From the NCBI GenBank assembly GCA_027575765.1, contig JANBPT010000275.1, forward strand, positions 1 to 48,652: a stretch of DNA of 48,652 nucleotides. The letters are read 5' to 3'. Shown in pieces: positions 1 through 11,939 of the stretch. A program made the position numbers and the translations under genes. This DNA comes from Tieghemiomyces parasiticus (Eukaryota > Kickxellomycota > Dimargaritomycetes > Dimargaritales > Dimargaritaceae). Numbering within the stretch: the stretch's first letter is position 1; each line of letters opens with the position of its first letter. The notes beneath the pieces are model-generated. The model was not told the origin of the DNA, searched no databases, and saw nothing but the letters and a program-made list of their open reading frames with translations.

Positions 1-710
1 TACAGAGTGGTGGCAGCTATATTGAATAAAACTAATTTGACTTAGAAATCCTCAAAATAATTGGAGGCACCTGTATAGACACGATAGAATGGAGTGGGGG
101 TAAGGGTAAGTTAAATTGTTGGTGGGGACAATTCGAGATTCTTTTTATCATTTGAAGTAAACTGTCGGCTTTGATGTCAAGGGGGTCGTCATTGACTCGT
201 TAACTCCCACTTCTCCCTTCAAGAGGGAGAAGGGAGGGGGGCGGAGTCTTACAAACCGATGGTTGTGGCTAATATGTTGGATAACAGTCGAGCGGCGGTC
301 TACATGCAAGGAAGATGGAGGGAAACGTAGCAATTCATGACAATTAGTAAATACGCAGTGAAGGGGAATGGAGGCAGTAAAGTAACACACCGTATAGCCA
401 TTGACCTAAGATGTCTTTACCTACCATTCTCTGTAGCGGATAATTAATTATCACATTATACTACTGGTGTAGCACTGATCTATAGGTTTAGGCGGGGGGG
501 CATCATGGGAGGGGGAGTTGTTAATTCGCGAGTTGGGATGCTACGACAGGGTCGGTGGGCCTTGCCTTCGGCACACGATATTACTGAAGTCGGTGTTATA
601 TTTTTCTTTAACTTATTCTGGTCGCCAACGGTTCAGGTAGGCTATATAAATATATAATTAAAAAATAATAATGGACGAGACAGCGAATACAACCCCCGCG
701 CTCAAACCGG
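1..710. other. Intergenic, no gene seen
   Basis: Only short overlapping open frames without codon structure or recognisable motifs occur here. The stretch holds purine-rich and AT-rich runs near 640-672. I see no RNA gene or repeat family. Confidence 0.6.
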
Positions 711-1394
711 TTAGTTGCGTGGGTCAGGGGGCGTGTAAAACAAGCAAAATTGTATCGCCCACCAATAGCGTCGAACGGTGATAGAGCAGCGCGCAAGGAT
801 ATCCATCACACAGACGCATGGGACCCACACGGGACTTGTGGCGACGGCTAGTGGAACGCAGATACAGGTCTTCAAGATCGTCCCTGGGTTCCTTCTTTCC
901 GCCTCGGCAATGCGCTCGTACACGTTGTAGGTCGCGGTCCCTACGCACTCGCAGGTGTCGAGACCAGCCTCGGCCAGCCGCGCCGCACAGTTACTACATA
1001 TTTCGGCCGTCTGCTGGCAGCAATGGCCGGTCAACGTGGCGCCCTGGCGGAGCATGGACGCGTACGACGGACCATCGGTGGTCATGGGCTCTACCGCGGT
1101 GTACGGGAGGCCAGCCAAACCTGGTGGCCCCCAGTTTGCAGCGGACCGACCGGATAAGGGAGCTGGTTGGCACATGGCGACGCACTGGTGGACTGACCCA
1201 CCGATGGCTGGCCCGGTGTCTACAATCTTATTATCCCCCGTGTCGGGCCTATTCTCCTTGGTTCGGGAATTCGGCGGCATTGGGCCCCCACGCTCCTTGC
1301 CGCGACGCCGGCTGGTGAGCTCATCATCTACAGGACCGGCCTGTACGGTGCCGAGGATGACCAGCGTGAGCGTGATACAGACCAGAAGCCGCAT
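711..1394 (-). CDS. Cys-rich secreted protein, unrecognised family
   Basis: A 227-aa intronless frame. Residues 1-19 form a classical signal peptide: MR, then a hydrophobic core LLVCITLTLVILG, then a cleavage-compatible VQA before GPV. The mature part opens with a basic, Pro/Asn-rich disordered stretch containing an RRR dibasic-type site, where proprotein cleavage is possible. From about residue 70 it carries many cysteines, often in pairs or as CxC (HCC, CEC, CIC, CVC), suggesting a disulfide-knit extracellular or wall-associated protein. I do not recognise the family. The last ~40 residues are Trp/Tyr-rich, and a missed intron near the 3' end is possible. It stands alone in a gene-poor region. 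An effector-like or cell-surface role is inference from secretion and cysteine content only. Confidence 0.6.
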   Translation of the reverse strand: MRLLVCITLTLVILGTVQAGPVDDELTSRRRGKERGGPMPPNSRTKENRPDTGDNKIVDTGPAIGGSVHQCVAMCQPAPLSGRSAANWGPPGLAGLPYTAVEPMTTDGPSYASMLRQGATLTGHCCQQTAEICSNCAARLAEAGLDTCECVGTATYNVYERIAEAERRNPGTILKTCICVPLAVATSPVWVPCVCVMDILARCSITVRRYWWAIQFCLFYTPPDPRN

Positions 1395-4300
1395 GGTGGC
1401 CCGTAAGGTCGAGTATTTTGATACGTGTGAAAGTAGGCCGGTTAAGTAGGGATCTCAATAGCACCTGGAGAGTAAATAAATTAAGACGATTCCACCGAGA
1501 GGCTTTTCTGGGGGTGATTATGTATATGGCGATGAGATTTATTATTGGGATGGAGAGGGATGTTTGCAAGTTTGTTATATATATATCATTTGTTTTTCGT
1601 TTCACATGCGATAGGTTGGAGTAAAACTAGTGGAGGGTGGTTGGGGGTGTACCTCACTTTCTGGTCGACAGCACCGTAGATGCTCAGGCGATAATAGTAA
1701 CGGCGGAGGCAGTATCAAGTTCATGGGCCCAACCGTGAGAGAAGAACGGCAAGGGTGACTAAACGCTAGTCGGTCGCACTAGCCAAAAATTCCCAGATAG
1801 GCAACACAAAGCACCGCCTCCACTGACGGACGACTCCAGCGTTCCCCACTGGTAATTATCATAGAAAAAACATCAGTCCATCCGCCACCATAGTGAAACG
1901 TATTAGAGACGGTATCTGGTGTGTGCGTGTGCGTGTGGGAGTTGGATTTGTTGTGGAAGACTTATAGGTACGTCAAGGGGCCGATGTACCTTGTTGACAT
2001 TAGCGCTTGGCTTCCACCGGTTAGAGAGTCTACTCTCAGATCCAGTGGCTTGCCTCTGGGGTTAAGCCCGTGTGAATATATACAGTATGTGAGATTATAA
2101 TGAGGGTAATCAACACTCATTCGAGGTAAATGTGCGGGTCGAAACAAGTAAGACGTATTGCGATACTCGTTACTGATTTCTAATCAAACTGCGTTATTGA
2201 CTCGAATCCCCCTATTAGGTAATAATCAAAACCGACCAAGGAGGAAATAGGCAGCCGGCCGCGCTAATATGGTCCCGCATAGGGCATCTAATATAAAGAG
2301 ATGAAGTGCGAACGTGAACAAAAAAAAGAGAGATCAAGCTGGGTGGGAGGGGGGGAGGAAGGAGACACAGTGGAACCATGTGACTGCGCCACTTATTCCG
2401 AGGTGGTTTATCCTATAATTCCGCATCAGACATGTCAAGGTACACACTACAATCAGCCGATGTGCTTCGCTTTATCACTAACCAAATACTTTCGTAGGCT
2501 GCCTTCTTCTTGCCATTTTTAAGTTGAGCATCACTCGTGAATATGGGTGCCATTCGTTAAACTAAGAAGCCGGGTTAATAACTATAGCAATATATTCAGA
2601 TGGGCGCATTTCTTAATCGGGGGCGTGTTGGTGGTACTGCGGGTCGACGGGGGTATCAAGCTGTTCAAAACGAGCGAGGTTTAAGCATCGACCAATAAGC
2701 AAACACAATGGTGCCAAGACGACCAACAAGTGGTGAGGCGTAATGTAAGCGCTATATAGCGAATGTAAAAATATATATATAGATGTATATATATTTCTCG
2801 GTGGTTACGCAGTCCATGTGGAAGGGAACGGAGAAGGCCGGGGCGAAAGGGTTTCCAAATCCCACTTCGAAGGATAAGTGACGTGTAGGTAAGGGACAGC
2901 GAGTGGAATACAAAACAAAGGTCGTCGGATGACTGATTTCGTAGCTGTTAATCACTCATTGGCTGTCAGATATATATATAACAGTATAGCAATGTATGCC
3001 CATAATCAGTAAGCTGGTAGCCGTCCGAGGACGATTGCCAAAGGTAACACGACTAGAGTCTGCCTCAGAAGTCATTCCTTTTAGAGTGGTGACTACGGTT
3101 TCTAGGGTACTTTCGTTGCTAAGGTACGCGGGGATTGGCTGTCATAATAAGTCACCAAAGAGCAGGCATAGAAAGTTCAAGGACAATCCATTAGGCCAGA
3201 GGAGTGTCATAGGAGGAGTAGGGAACTCAGTTGTGAGGGTGCGCTCTGTGTAGTAACGTGCTTAGAGTTGTCCAGGAGAGGGTTGGAACTCTCTAGACCA
3301 AATTAGATATTTATTAGACTGACCACCTTCAAGGTAATATATATGTGAGAAGGATTAGGTGCAGGGGCACCGCATGGCCAGTGCGATAGGCAAGCTAGGT
3401 GCCAGAGGAAGGGGATAATTAAAGAATAAGCGAATGTAGACAATGAATTGATGTTTCTCGTCGAATGGCGATGTCATGTAAGGTAATATGTTGCTTAAGT
3501 CGTCGGCGCGTTGGGTACTGTTGTCAATTGAGGGACTCTTGAAGGGTCACCAAGCCGATGGTTAGTCGACCGTTTGTGCTGATGGTAGGGGAGAAGGGGG
3601 TCATCGGTATAGTGTAAACGGTAGAGGAAAGGGCGGACGTTGGTTAATGCAAGAAGGGGGCGGCGGTATGGCCGGCAGGAGGTTCGTCCTGAGGCTTGGC
3701 GTGCAGCTCCCTTTTGGGTACGACTGGTGGCAAAGAAGGATATATTGGGCGAAAGTTTGGCCTGGTCTTGCTAGACGATAAAGCCGGCCAGCTGGCTTGC
3801 CCAGCAGACGGATACGGATAGAGTGAAAAAGGGAAACAGGCCAGGGTGAACATATAGAGAAAAAAAACATATCCATGGGACCGGTGAAATAGAGCAGAAT
3901 AGTGATGAAAGTAATAAGTCGGGGTGCCAGGAGTGAGTTGCTATAGAGGTTCAAGGTTACTACTTAAAGTAGAGGGGTGGCAACTGGTAGATGGAGTCAA
4001 GTTGCTTGATCAAGGGCGGGGAAGGACATACATAAGGTGTCTCGACCGTAGGGTGGAAGTGGGCCAGTATGCCTGCCTAGGTTATCATTATGATTGTCCC
4101 ATTGTTTCGCAACCCTAGTTCTAGTTATCAAAAAGGGTGACGTAAAGCAGCCCTGTTCTAACCCAGATGTGCTAAGATCATCTGATAATTGTAACCCTCT
4201 AGATACATACCCATACATTTGAGAATATACTTTAGATGACAAAGAATAGTTCCCATGCAGCTCGGAGTGATAATTGGCTATTAGAATGAGCACCAATGTC

Positions 4301-4743
4301 GAGAAAAAAAATATGAACCTTCAAAATACCTCCCGAATTTAGCAACCAAGAAGGAAGAAATATGGATTAAGAAGATCAAATGTCTTACTAAAGTTTAATA
4401 TCTACCAAGGTGATGTAGAAATCTAAGCATATGGAATGCACATAGGGGGCCGTGAAGAAAACACTTGGTGAAGTTTAAGTACCGGGAAGAAGTAGTCGGC
4501 CGATGGTAGTTTGAATGCCGAGATCCACCAGCGGCTACGAGAAAGGCTGGCCAGCACAGTTACCTGGCAGTGGCTTGGACGTCTAGAAGATACCCAGTGC
4601 AAAGCGTGTCCAATGGGTATTTCTTGGAGATGATCAGGATGTGCAATTTATTAATGGAGTTGATGAGGAGAAATGCAACCGTAAAGCAGAAGATGGAGAA
4701 TATGGTACATATCGGATAGCATGAGTAGAGGGCAAGGCGTCCA
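1395..4743. other. Long intergenic stretch, no gene supported
   Basis: Open frames here are short and mutually overlapping, and show no family signal. Low-complexity features include several short TA runs, notably 2766-2797, where two TA-rich arms could fold on each other, and purine-rich tracts around 2340. No tRNA, 5S or transposase signature was seen. A fast-evolving or multi-exon orphan gene cannot be excluded by eye. Confidence 0.5.
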
Positions 4744-5736
4744 TCAACTGGTAGTCATCATGCGGAAATTCTCGCTAAACACGGCTGCGTACACAGTGTC
4801 ACTGAGGCCAACTGCCGCGTGAAACGCCTCAATTAGGTCAGTGGCCGTCAAATCCCGGTCGATTAGCTCGAATTGCATGTACTCTAGGACGCTGGATACG
4901 TCGTAGCCATTCACTGTCGAAGGAGGCCCTGTGACCCATTCCTCAGTGGGGAGGGCCACCAGGGCGAGTATTGACAGCATCCGGCTACGGAGTGCCTCGC
5001 CTGTACCATACAGATCATGCTCCTCGGCTTCCAGCGCCGCTACGATCATCTCCTTCTCCTCCTCTAGGGTCAGTCCAGTCTCCATATACCCAACCGTTCC
5101 CTCTTCATCATCCACCTTTTCCTCTTCCTCTTCGTCCGTTGTGTCGCCTAACGTCTTGGTATAATCACGCTGGCACTCGCTTAGCAGATCTTGGATCTCC
5201 CAAACCCTGCGCTTGATGTTATCAGACACCCAGTGCGCAGTGAGGTCGAAGAAATGCTTGGATATCGCGTCGCGCCAGAGCAGACCGTAAGGCCGCCGGA
5301 AGGTCAGAGGGCAGTCAGGGTCCTCGTGCAGACCCAGGCAGATCCACTGTCGGTAACGGAGGGCCGGGGCATCAAATCTGGCAAAGCTTTCGGGCTGACA
5401 GAACCAGGCGGTATCGAGCACGTGGTGGAGGGTGGCCGGCATGCGCAAGGGTACAGCATGGAGAACGTCCAAGGGGCCGCACTCATCGCGGTCCCTTTTG
5501 CTAAGATGGGCGTAGAGTAGTTGTGCGGCCCGGTAGTACGATAGGGCCCCTAGTTTCCTACAGGCACGGTTGACAAGATCTGAAGGGAAGCGACCAGCGT
5601 CGGAGCAACTGCGTAGACATTGCGAAATTTTCTCAGCGGAATACAGCGGCGAGGCCATGCTGGGCGCAATCAGGCTCGGCGATGATTTTTCCTCCACAGA
5701 GTCGTTGGCGGGGATCGCACAGCTGGGCGACGTCAT
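4744..5736 (-). CDS. Unrecognised acidic protein, 330 aa
   Basis: A single-exon frame that opens 71 codons further upstream. I chose the Met at 5736 (MTSPSCAIP) because a TATA-like TTAAATAG lies at 5910-5903, between the first in-frame Met (5949) and this one, so transcripts probably begin downstream of the first Met. The N-terminal 180 residues look globular and helical (LVNRACRKLGALSYYRAAQLLYA...). A strongly acidic run of Asp/Glu follows around residues 200-215, then a Glu-rich helix and a second helical block ending VFSENFRMMTTS. There are no membrane segments or signal peptide. I recognise no domain. The even composition, long uninterrupted frame and promoter-like upstream site argue that it is real, but the function is unknown. 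Confidence 0.6.
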   Translation of the reverse strand: MTSPSCAIPANDSVEEKSSPSLIAPSMASPLYSAEKISQCLRSCSDAGRFPSDLVNRACRKLGALSYYRAAQLLYAHLSKRDRDECGPLDVLHAVPLRMPATLHHVLDTAWFCQPESFARFDAPALRYRQWICLGLHEDPDCPLTFRRPYGLLWRDAISKHFFDLTAHWVSDNIKRRVWEIQDLLSECQRDYTKTLGDTTDEEEEEKVDDEEGTVGYMETGLTLEEEKEMIVAALEAEEHDLYGTGEALRSRMLSILALVALPTEEWVTGPPSTVNGYDVSSVLEYMQFELIDRDLTATDLIEAFHAAVGLSDTVYAAVFSENFRMMTTS

Positions 5737-5902
5737 ATGGTATGCCAGGGCTATGGTGCAGACGACGGGAGGGTAAGAAAACGGTTGAGGTGGCGATAAC
5801 TTGATGTGTGTAAAAGAGTGAGAAAGCGCGAAGCGTACTGAGAGGTACAGACGGGTTGCCAGAGAGCGGGTATGGTGGGAGAGTAGGCGTGCCGATGCGC
5901 GG

Positions 5903-5910
5903 CTATTTAA
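5903..5910 (-). promoter_or_regulatory. TATA-like element of the 330-aa gene
   Basis: TTAAATAG read on the minus strand, about 165 bp upstream of the chosen start codon at 5736. It decides the start choice, since the first in-frame Met (5949) lies upstream of it. Matched by eye only. Confidence 0.35.
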
Positions 5911-7952
5911 CTCTCGTAAGTCCGCCCTTGCGCCCGTCTCTATATGCACCGGTTGACTGTCCTACCTGCAATGCTGTATGCCTTGGTTCCCCGGAGAAGA
6001 TCAATCACTGGAGGCTCACAAAGCCAGGGCGTGTCAGCGGTGGTTATTTTATTCTGGAAGGCCGCTTGCATCCCTCGGGCCCAGTAGCCACCAGCCAGCG
6101 GCCAACAGCCATATGGACCTCCGTACCGCCCGCGTGGTCCGACTGATTCGTAACCTGGTGGGGTGTTCAAGAGTTGGTGTTTGCTTTGTCCCGCACGTTC
6201 AGCTGTGCATAGTGCGACATGCTTCCGCATTCAACGGTATCACCTCCGCTTACCAACTCCCACTCTTCCAGCACCGTGGATATGCTACATCTGATCCTAT
6301 TCACCACCATTTCTCGGCCCCCAATGGTTACAAGTTTGTGGATAAACTGTCAAGCGGTAGTACCCCTGGTTTGGGAGGGGGTCTTCCGGGGAATATCTGT
6401 TAGCGCGCAAGTCCTCCCAGTTGAAGCTGCGACTGGTAGCCTGTGACGGCCCTTCACCGGCAGGTCCATAGCCCACTGCCGGGTTCTACTCTGGCTGCAG
6501 ACAACCGTGCATCCCGTAACGCATCTGACCCACATAGCTAGCCCTCCTCTGCCCTACTATCCCATTGGTCCGCTTTAGTGAATATCCTCAAGACACTCTC
6601 AATCGCAATGGTAGAAGTACACGGGGTAGTGAGGTACATTTACTAAGGGGCCAGTTCAAGGCAGCGCCAGATGAAGGCCAAGCGCCTTACAGTGCGATAG
6701 CTCCGGTTGTGTAAACTATAGCAAGATGGTACTGCGCAGGCAGGTGAGCAGGCCTACAACAGCGACATACGCCGGCTACGGAAGCCATCAATATCAGTGA
6801 TTCTAGAATGAGGCCAAGCCACCAGCCGGGAAAAACCTTCTACCGTCCGCCCTGGATGCAATGTCGACCTAACGTCTGCATGCTATTCCACGATACCTCT
6901 GCGCACCTCGCCAGCGAATTACCGGTCAATTATGGTGCCCTACTGCACCAAGCGACTAGCAGCACTTCCGTATCCGGATTGTCTGCTGTATCGCATCCCT
7001 CACCTGTGTTGCTAGGCTACGCCTGTCCAATGGCGCCCCTCGTTAACGGTCAACCTTGCTTACATTTGGCCACTTCCTTTAATTGCTGGTTTTACTACTG
7101 CTACCGTCCTTCCGTCCGTACCCTTAACCTCGACCAATTTTTGACTGCATGATACTCCCTTATTCTTACAACGGCCTCCATTTACCGCTTTCTTCCTCTA
7201 CCCTTGCGCTGACTACAGACCGATGGAGGGCCCATATAATTCCGAGCCATTTGGCCATATAAACAGCACCATGCCGTTGGTCTACAAGTAGAGCATGCCC
7301 GCATATTCATCAGCCGGGTTACGGCAATGGGTACCATCTTTTCAAGATGTATTTTTGTTCAGTTTGCTCCTACCACCGGCAGGTACGTGCTGATTTCTCC
7401 AGGGTGATGTTCTATTGGAACAGCATTGTCCGGGTGAAGGGTCGATAATGAAGCAAACAAACTTCTGTTATACTCCGCACCTAATGGGGATATAATTGCA
7501 GGATTGCTATTCTTATCTCGCAACCGAACGGGTCCTATCCGCCTTCCATTGCACGACTCCTAACTTGTGACTAGGGCAATACCTTAACCCACGTCCACAA
7601 ACTCCACCGGCTATGTAAGCCGGCTAAAGGACACCTAAACCAATTTATCGTTATCGTCGAATGTTTTATTGACTGTATCGACTTCCCGCTGGTTTCCGAC
7701 CTACCATCGCCATGACAAGAACCGCAAAAAAAACTTCTAAGGCTGCTGGCTCTCCTTAGTGTTGGTTTCTCTTATAATACCAGCAAGAAGATGGGACACC
7801 ACTAAACATCTGAACCCATCACCTGTGCCGACATTCTCACACTGCGCAAGGAGCACTGTTCAATATTTATTCTAATCTGCACTGCCTTCCTGTTAAGCTA
7901 GTAGCGCTCTTAACCGCTACGGACCACACAGGCAGCCCACATACAACGGGGA

Positions 7953-7975
7953 GTGTGTGTGTGTGTGTGTGTGTG
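7953..7975 (+). repeat. (GT)11 microsatellite
   Basis: Uninterrupted GT dinucleotide run read directly from the sequence. Confidence 0.95.
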
Positions 7976-8623
7976 CAAGTAGGGAAGCGGGAGGGGAGAG
8001 ACGATTCAGCGCACTTGGGTCATCCAAGTGACACTCCACGCGTGACTACCCGCGGTAACTTACGACGTCATTCGTAGGGGATACTATCTACTAGGTTGCC
8101 GAGATGCCCTTTCTCCCGCAGCAGACTAGAAGAGACCGCGATGCACTAGGCAGTTGGGTATGGAAACCACAAATACCCCATCCCCTTCCATGACATTGGC
8201 TAGGTCCAGTATGGTCGATTGAATTGCCTTCACAATGTTAATTCCATTGGATCATTGGTTGATGTTGCATCGACGCACCCCATACCATAGCTTGACCTCG
8301 ATCAATGATGGCCTACCTATTTGGTAGCCTGCATTATCCAGATTTCACCCTTTAATCCATATCTATTATCCCTTATTTCTTTACCTACTTTCCATCTATC
8401 CTTTTCGATGGATGTTCAATCTTCCTGATCTTTGAACATGCCTTCCTCACTGGCACTGCCGCCTGTTATCCTTCTAGGACCTTCCCCATCTCTACCCCTA
8501 CTTTGGTGGCTACCTAGCCGACCTTCTAGTCATGCCAGTGCCCGGTCCCGCCACGGCCTGTTGTCCTGGATTCCCCTAGTCCAGGCTGGCTTGTTATTTG
8601 ATTGATGCTGGCCATCATTCAAG

Positions 8624-8631
8624 TATAAAAG
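8624..8631 (+). promoter_or_regulatory. Orphan TATA box (TATAAAAG)
   Basis: Perfect TATA consensus with no recognisable gene downstream. AATAAACGAC follows about 20 nt later, so it may mark a decayed LTR or a non-coding transcript. Inference only. Confidence 0.25.
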
Positions 8632-9759
8632 ACCTAACGGTTGCCATGCAATAAACGACAGAATATATCCAGCAAACAATCCCCAACTCCCGTTTTAAAG
8701 CCTTTAAGCTATTTTTCCGTACATAGTACGAATCCCGCCTACCACAGCTGATGAGAGCTTACCAAGCAGTGTGTGCTCTTGGCCATCACTATTAATAGAT
8801 ATTCACTAGGCTTTTTTTATGGCCCTGGAATTTTATCTGGGCTACACTGCGCACGGGGCACCCTGGTGAAGTGTGGTACATGCATACCATATTACCTAAG
8901 GAAGCAGCCTGCAGGCAGTTGGTGAATTTTCAGCCACGAAGGCCGAAACAGACGGCGACATCGGCCTGGCCGGTACAGGCGGCAAGGGCGAGAACGCTGA
9001 TCGTGGAATGTGAAGTTGGGACATGGTTAAATCTCGTGCCAATTCATTACCCGCGCTCTTTTACCTTTCCGGCTTTTGCTACACAGTATTTCCAGGTGAG
9101 CTTTCCCTCAAATACCGTATCCCCCTCCTGCCGAAGACTGCGGTATTCAAGGCTGACCACTGTAATCGAGACCTCTCCATGAACCAGCTTAGATCAAGAT
9201 AAGGGGCACCTGGTGGGGAGACACCTTTATTTCAACCTCTATCCTCGGTACAAGGCTCACTAAGGAGGGTAGGGAATACAAAGGGGGGGACAGCTCACCC
9301 ATTCCCAAAGTTAGATAGACAATCCCTATCAACATTCGGAGGTGGCAACCCTCCGACCTACCATCGCTCATTTTCCTCTACCGCCCTGCGAACCTCTTGG
9401 ACGTATATTAGAAAATGGTAAAACAGGGGCCAAATGTGTCCTGTATTGAACTCTTCACTCACAATTGTTAGACAATGGGTGGGAAGTCGGCTGGAGTGAC
9501 AGCTCCCACTGGGATATAATACTCTTTTATTGCGGAGTGGTATGGATGCAGGATGATGTAAGTGGAGGTGGAGAGCTAAGAGGGGTAATGCCAATGTGCG
9601 TGTGTACGAGAGTGAGGGTGTATTGCTGACGCTAAATTTGGCTGGTAAAAGTTGGCGGACTAGGCGAAAAGGCCGGGAAGGTATGCATGATGTGCGGTAA
9701 TGCTAACTATGCCAAAAGATGGGTATTTTCACCAGTGAGCTGCTAAGATACCAAAGTGC

Positions 9760-9972
9760 TCAGTGCTTCTTAACGAATCCACTCTGGTCAAATGAAGAGC
9801 TTGTCGTAGTCGTATGCATATTGAATTGCGAGCTCGATAAGCCATAGCTCGATTGAAAACCGTTTCGAACGAATGCCGCGTCTGGCAGCTTTACACCGGG
9901 GTTTGGAAACGGTGCTGCTAGCACACCAAGGGTAATAGTGGCGAAGCTAACGAGTGCGATGTTGAGGTGCAT
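9760..9972 (-). CDS. Small secreted peptide, 70 aa
   Basis: A 70-residue frame starting at 9972. Residues 1-19 (MHLNIALVSFATITLGVLA) form a clear signal peptide with an Ala-x-Ala type cleavage site before APFPNPG. The mature ~51 residues contain no cysteine, are rich in Ser, Thr and Phe (GFQSSYGLSSSQF, a TTTT run, then SSSFDQSGF) and end with basic VKKH. No family is recognised. The composition resembles small secreted or wall-associated fungal peptides. The signal peptide is the main evidence that the frame is coding. It could be one exon of a larger gene, since introns are common in this genome. Confidence 0.5.
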   Translation of the reverse strand: MHLNIALVSFATITLGVLAAPFPNPGVKLPDAAFVRNGFQSSYGLSSSQFNMHTTTTSSSFDQSGFVKKH

Positions 9973-11939
9973 AGTGGCCGGAGGGTAGAGGTGGACGAGT
10001 TAAGTCGGGTCCAAAATAATGAGACAAGGTTAGATGGTAGGTGTGTGCGTGTAGCTATGTTGGCGTTGGACCAATAGGATAGTGCAGGTAAGGCTATGCA
10101 AAAATAGGTGTAAGGGATGATGAGTATGACGGGGAGACCAAACGCCGGCTAGTATGGCTGAATTTATATGGACAGCTTTTTGGAATGAGCGAGTCCCACT
10201 GCGACTCCCTGATAAAATGGGGGACTATGCAGCATCAACGACCAGCGTCGTGAAAGAAAGGGATGATGGTTAAGTTACAACGGGCCTACTACTGCCAGCA
10301 TAGGATAGTGCTCCCCTTCCCCTTCGCTCAATCTATAGATTGAGGATACCAGCCTCCACACGCACACCAGCCTTTACACCGAGTAGGCCTTCTGCTCCGC
10401 TCTTCTCCCTCCCTATAATCCTAGGTTAGAGACCAACATCTCCTCCAGATAAAGAACAGGCTTTTCGGGCCTTTCTTTATTAATCTTTGTGCGCCCTTGC
10501 AGCGTTGACCTTTAATAATGAAAGGCCCCTGGCCGACAGTGCCTTTGTTAAGCGCTACCTCTCCTCCTCTGTCGTTTCTTCTTTCATACACACACATAGT
10601 CTCGCTCTTTGTCTCCATGTCTGCTTCTCCCTCCTCTCTCTCTTGCCGCTCCCCTCTAACTCCCAGTCTCCATGTCTCCTTCCGTCTCTTCCCCATCACG
10701 CAGAGTGGAAGAGACACAAATTGGCGAAAGCCGTAGCTGCAGTCGGTCGTAAATATGTTTATCGCATGTCTATTCCCTCACGCCTGAGAAATTGAAATCC
10801 GTTTGACCTCCTTTCCTTGCACAAATATTGGAAGCGCATGGTCAGTTATTTTAGAGACCCCAGATCGACATTCCCACCGACAGCGTCCTGCAAGCGAGAC
10901 GGTAATCCTGGTAAATCGATACCTGTACCAGATACTTTCTACGACTGCAAATACACCTGCTTGCTACCCTTTTTCTTGCGCGGCTACTATGAGGTTTGCT
11001 GGCCGTGAATTGCGGGGGGGGGGGTTATATTTCCGCCAATTTCAAATTTATAACCTAAGCTAAAAAAAAATAATAATCTAAAAAGTCATCTGTTCCCATA
11101 AATCGGCATCACCGTTCTCCGGCCAGCGTTATTACTGCCTTTTCTACTCCTGGCTTCGATACAGCAACAGCTAGGAAGGCCAGAACCAACCAGTCATAGC
11201 CACTCACCACAGCTGGCCAACCTACTTTGCTCGCATCTATTGCCTAGCGGGGCTACCTACACTACTTTTAGTTACTTTGCCAGACTAGCCAACTAGCAAT
11301 GGCCTTTTCACACCTGCTAGGCTGCGTCCTTCCATTATCACCTCTTCTCTCTCTACTGTAGCAGAGGGGGGATGCCTATTGGCGGGCAACTACTAGCTGG
11401 ACGCGTAGTCGGGTGAGTGAGGTTTACTGTGAAAGACGGAAGGCCGTCACATAATGACAAGTGCTACGGACTATTGAGCAATACACAAAAGTAAGGCGAC
11501 AAAATGGGGGTAGAACCTAGGCCGGCTGGAGACTCTTGGGTTGATATCCTCTGGTCACCAGGATGTATAAGCCGTATGGACATGCAATTGGTTGGGGGAC
11601 GCTTGGCAAAGTATGCCCCCGCCTGAATGGAATAAGAATGTATAGTATGGTAGGTGTTGTAGGGAAAAGAACCCTCAAGGAAACTAAGGCTAAATGGCTA
11701 TTAAGCAAAAGACTAATAAACTGAAAAGGCTTACTAAAGAATTAAAGAATAACGTAGACGGTTGTGTGTATGTGATAGGCTGTCGTTTATTGAGTAGTGA
11801 CGACAGGTCATTTATATCAAGGGATGGCTGGCATCCTTCAAAATAGCTACAGCTTGGGTTTGAGGAAACCTCCGGGATAATAGTGTGGGGCGGGGCTGGC
11901 GCCCAAGCGGATAAGGAAAGCAGTTGCGCGGCTGCTAAG
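9973..11939. other. Intergenic stretch, no gene supported
   Basis: Contains a pyrimidine-rich run near 10550-10700, an 11-nt G run at 11014-11024 and AT-rich sequence near 11040-11080. No coding exon with family similarity was seen. Confidence 0.5.

Larger units (their letters stand above)
5950..9759. other. Long gene-free stretch
   Basis: No frame here has recognisable family similarity. The stretch contains a perfect 6-bp hairpin CCGGCT-ATGTA-AGCCGG at about 7607-7623, a GT microsatellite (7953-7975) and an orphan TATAAAAG box at 8624-8631 followed 20 nt later by AATAAACGA. That last spacing is reminiscent of a promoter plus poly(A) signal in a retroelement LTR, but no repeat partner was found nearby. 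Confidence 0.5.

Noticed and set aside
5736..5949. Use of the first Met at 5949 for the 330-aa gene
   Set aside because: A TATA-like element lies downstream of that Met and the extension is low-complexity.
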